From an uncultured Atopobiaceae bacterium (GTDB lineage Bacteria; Actinomycetota; Coriobacteriia; Coriobacteriales; Atopobiaceae), in NCBI GenBank assembly GCA_947303905.1, contig CAMYZR010000035.1, forward strand, positions 1 to 9,192: a DNA stretch of 9,192 nt, read 5' to 3'. The translations under genes were made by a program, and so were the position numbers. The notes beneath the pieces were generated by a model. The model did not search any database and was not told the origin of the DNA. It worked only from the letters and a program-made list of their open reading frames with translations. Positions within the stretch are counted from its first letter, which is position 1. Every line of letters starts with the position of its first letter. Positions 7,288-9,192 of the stretch are shown here, in pieces.

Positions 7288-7878
7288 ATGCGCATCCTGG
7301 CTGTCGCGGACGTGGAGGACAGACTGCTTCTCGAACGGCTGACCCAGCGTGGCTCCGTCACGTACGACCTTGTCATCTCGTGCGGAGACCTGGGCATGTC
7401 CTATCTGGACTGCGTGGCAACGCTTGCAAATGCACCGCTTCTGTACGTGCGCGGCAACCACGACGTGAGGTACGAGAACGACCCGCACCTAGGAGGCACC
7501 GACCTCAACGGACGGATCGAGCGCATCGACGGCCTGCGCATTGCGGGGCTCGAGGGCTCGCTCGACTACCGGGATGGTATCGTGGGCTACAGCCAGGGGG
7601 AGATGCGCCACAAGGCCGTGAGCCTCGGCCTGCGTGCATACCTGACCGGCGGCATCGATGTCCTTGTGACCCATGCGCCGCCACGGGGTCACGGCGACTT
7701 GCCCGATGGGCCCCATCGGGGCTTCGACGCGTTCAACGGTCTGCTCGACTGGCTGCACCCGCAGATCATGCTGCATGGACACGTGCATCTCGACTACGGA
7801 ATGATAGACCGCGAGCGCGTCCATCCCAGCGGAACGCGGCTGGTCAATGCCTTTGGCTGGTACGAGTTCGAGCTCTGA
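7288..7878 (+). CDS. Calcineurin-like metallophosphoesterase
   Basis: 196 aa, close to the minimal length of the MPE fold. Visible metal-site motifs: D8 in ADVED, CGDLG at 32-36 (D34), GNHD at 56-59, THAPP at 128-132 (H129), and GHVH at 164-167. These make a two-metal hydrolase acting on phosphomono- or diesters, probably cytoplasmic as there is no signal peptide. Motif I, usually D-x-H, reads D8-V9-E10 here, replacing one metal-ligand histidine by Glu. I recall related small MPEs with a similar D-x-E, so this may mark a subfamily rather than a defect. RBS GGGGAGGG (7274-7281) overlaps the stop of the upstream gene, and the 13-nt gap implies an operon with the BMP-domain protein. The substrate is unknown; a nucleotide-related compound would fit the neighbour, but that is inference. 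Confidence 0.9.
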   Translation: MRILAVADVEDRLLLERLTQRGSVTYDLVISCGDLGMSYLDCVATLANAPLLYVRGNHDVRYENDPHLGGTDLNGRIERIDGLRIAGLEGSLDYRDGIVGYSQGEMRHKAVSLGLRAYLTGGIDVLVTHAPPRGHGDLPDGPHRGFDAFNGLLDWLHPQIMLHGHVHLDYGMIDRERVHPSGTRLVNAFGWYEFEL

Positions 7879-7927
7879 GAGGGTCTCGTCCGACTCGCAA
7901 AAGGTTGGGGAAACAGGGGATCTCCCT

Positions 7928-8014
7928 CCCCAAAAGTGCGCATTACTTCGCGGTTATTCGGACTTTCATAACAAGAGTCCGAATAGTCTTGCTAAAGTGC
8001 GCACTTTTTTGGGG
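7928..8014. repeat. Nested inverted-repeat element (miniature palindromic / REP- or MITE-like)
   Basis: Outer arms CCCCAAAAGTGCGCA (7928-7942) and TGCGCACTTTTTTGGGG (7998-8014) are inverted complements apart from two extra T. Inner arms TATTCGGACT (7955-7964) and AGTCCGAATA (7976-7985) are a perfect 10-bp match around an 11-nt loop. In addition, AAAGTGCGCA occurs as a direct repeat (7933-7942, 7994-8003), and 7994-8007 is itself a perfect 14-bp palindrome. The whole 87 bp could fold as one long cruciform. The T6 in the right arm may help end transcription from the operon at 5328-7878. There is no coding capacity and no obvious target-site duplication. Confidence 0.6.
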
Positions 8015-8069
8015 CTCAGGCCGTGTGACCCGCCCTATCCTCCTGTCCCGCAGAACGTTAAGGAAACCG

Positions 8070-8101
8070 AAAGGTTGGATGCAAGGTCCCAGAAAGGTTG
8101 G
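8070..8101 (+). repeat. Paired AAAGGTTGG direct repeat before the DUF975 gene
   Basis: AAAGGTTGG occurs at 8070-8078 and 8093-8101, starts 23 bp apart (about two helical turns), with a third copy at 7900-7908 on the far side of the palindromic element. The second copy overlaps a candidate -35. This could be a regulator binding site, but such a short motif can recur by chance. Confidence 0.3.
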
Positions 8102-8125
8102 CCTCCTATTCTTGAGCCATACAAA
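8098..8125 (+). promoter_or_regulatory. Weak candidate promoter for the DUF975 gene
   Basis: TTGGCC (8098-8103) and TACAAA (8120-8125) are separated by 16 bp, and each matches the sigma-70 consensus at 4 of 6 positions. The pair sits 33 bp before the start codon and downstream of the palindromic element, where a separate promoter would be expected. The match is poor and the call is positional. Confidence 0.22.
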
Positions 8126-8157
8126 GCAAATGCGGTCTGCACATCAAGGAGGACATC

Positions 8158-9189
8158 ATGTGGACCAGAAAAGAGCTCAAGGCCAAGGCCAAGGAAACCC
8201 TGCACCTCAACTACTGGAAGACGGTGCTCGTCGCGCTGGTGTTCACGCTCGTCTGCAGCGGGGCCGGCACCGTTGGAGCGGCCAGCGGAGGCCGTGCGTC
8301 CGACTATGCGTATCAGCCCAACGAGACTACCTATGAGATGACCCCCACCGAGGTCGATCAGATGCTGGAGGACTTTGACGAGATCGATATGACCGATCCG
8401 GACAATCCTCCCATCGACGAGATCAACAGCCTCCTCGATGACTACAGCGGACCGGAGAGCATCACTGAGGACGTGAGCCCCTTCCACCTGACCCTCTCGC
8501 CGGCCGAAGCCTTTGCGGTCGCAGGTGTCGTCTTCGTGATCGCCATCGTGGTGCTTGCCATCGCCTTCACCATCGAGGCGTTTCTTGCCAATCCGGTCGA
8601 GGTGGGTACCGCGCGCTTCTTCACGCGTAACCTCAACCAGAAGGCCGAGGTCAAGGAGGTTGCCTTCGGTTTTGACAACAACTATCGCGAGACGGTCAAG
8701 ACCATGTTCTGGCGCGACATCTACACCCTTCTCTGGGCCTTGCTGCTCATCGTCCCTGGCATCGTGAAAGCCTACGAGTACCGCATGATCCCGTACCTGC
8801 TGGCTGACGATCCCACCATGACCAAGGACCGTGCCTTCGCCGAGAGCAAGCGTATGATGACCGGCAACAAGTGGCGCGCCTTCGTGCTCGACCTCTCCTT
8901 CATTGGTTGGTACCTGCTGGCCATCCCCACGCTGGGCCTCGTCACCATCTTCTATGCCTCGCCGTACAAGAAGATGACCGATGCCGCGCTGTACGAGGAG
9001 CTGCGCTACGGCCAGCTGGGTCCCCAGGACAACGTGTCGCTGCCTGCTCCTGCTCCCGCTCCCGCAACAGCTGTGCCCGTGCCGCCGTTTGCCGCAGAGG
9101 ATGCTCCCGCGCCGGTGTGGGACGACGAGTTTGACGGCACCGACGACGCGCCCACCGGCTCCGTTGTAGAGCACGACCCACAGGCGTAG
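8158..9189 (+). CDS. DUF975 family polytopic membrane protein
   Basis: 343 aa, complete; ATG follows a strong RBS AAGGAGG (8146-8152, 5-nt spacer). DUF975 signatures are visible: N-terminal RKELKAKAKE then YWKTVLVALV; NPVEVGTARFFTRN in the middle; the LLIVPGIVKAYEYRMIPYLL stretch; LADDPTMTKDRAF, then SKRMMTGNKW; and the LDLSFIGWYLL stretch with a closing YASPYKKMTDAALYEELR. Hydrophobic segments lie at about 19-40, 119-141, 188-208 and 242-268. The loop from about 45 to 115 is long and very acidic, and by topology probably extracytoplasmic. The tail from about 298 is Pro/Ala-rich then acidic (PAPAPAPATAVPVPP, then DDEFDGTDD), unlike the core. Family function is not established; members are integral membrane proteins of Firmicutes and related bacteria. 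It appears to be its own transcription unit, separated by 279 bp from the gene before it. Confidence 0.9.
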   Translation: MWTRKELKAKAKETLHLNYWKTVLVALVFTLVCSGAGTVGAASGGRASDYAYQPNETTYEMTPTEVDQMLEDFDEIDMTDPDNPPIDEINSLLDDYSGPESITEDVSPFHLTLSPAEAFAVAGVVFVIAIVVLAIAFTIEAFLANPVEVGTARFFTRNLNQKAEVKEVAFGFDNNYRETVKTMFWRDIYTLLWALLLIVPGIVKAYEYRMIPYLLADDPTMTKDRAFAESKRMMTGNKWRAFVLDLSFIGWYLLAIPTLGLVTIFYASPYKKMTDAALYEELRYGQLGPQDNVSLPAPAPAPATAVPVPPFAAEDAPAPVWDDEFDGTDDAPTGSVVEHDPQA

Positions 9190-9192
9190 TAT

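Noticed and set aside
7702..7720. Near-perfect palindrome CCCGATGGG-C-CCCATCGGG
   Set aside because: Lies inside the metallophosphoesterase and encodes the PDGPHRG stretch, which looks family-conserved; most simply a by-product of coding in GC-rich DNA.
8035..9174. 379-aa antisense open frame opposite the DUF975 gene
   Set aside because: His/Gly/Asp-rich shadow frame of a confidently recognised + strand gene; no convincing independent start or domain.

Overview
The window reads as a stretch of chromosome from a GC-rich Gram-positive anaerobe. The best guess is an actinobacterium of class Coriobacteriia (Olsenella/Atopobium/Collinsella type). This rests on the roughly mid-60s % GC of the housekeeping genes, purine-rich Shine-Dalgarno sites (AAGGAGG, GGGGAGGG), and a BMP-domain protein and a DUF975 membrane protein of kinds familiar from Coriobacteriia and Clostridia. 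It is inference; there is no rRNA or other phylogenetic marker. All genes are on the + strand.

Layout. (1) 3-1577: the 3' nine-tenths or so of an AMP-forming acyl-CoA synthetase, cut off at the window's left edge. (2) About 1600-5258: an island of lower GC (53% in one line sampled). It holds a 23-codon leader ORF with a good ribosome-binding site, stopped by TAA. Six bases after the start of that TAA, in the same frame, begins a 1128-aa protein with an acidic low-complexity N-terminus, two tandem copies of a double ricin-type beta-trefoil module, and a C-terminal five-bladed-propeller glycosidase-like domain. A long hairpin follows its stop codon. (3) 5328-7878: two tightly spaced genes, apparently an operon. 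One is a protein without signal peptide that joins a ParB/sulfiredoxin-like N-terminal region to a BMP/PnrA-type ligand-binding domain; the other is a small calcineurin-like metallophosphoesterase. (4) 7879-8157: an intergenic region dominated by an 87-bp nested inverted repeat resembling a miniature palindromic element. (5) 8158-9189: a complete DUF975 polytopic membrane protein.

How they fit together. The acyl-CoA synthetase and the DUF975 gene look like independent transcription units. The lectin/glycosidase-like gene looks like an accessory surface-type gene whose 5' end has been remodelled: it has no signal peptide, no convincing RBS of its own, and an in-frame stop just upstream. The BMP/phosphoesterase pair is the best candidate for an under-described system: a ligand-binding fold normally found outside the cell, here apparently cytoplasmic, fused to a ParB-like region and co-transcribed with a phosphoesterase. 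No RNA gene, CRISPR array, transposase or phage gene was found.
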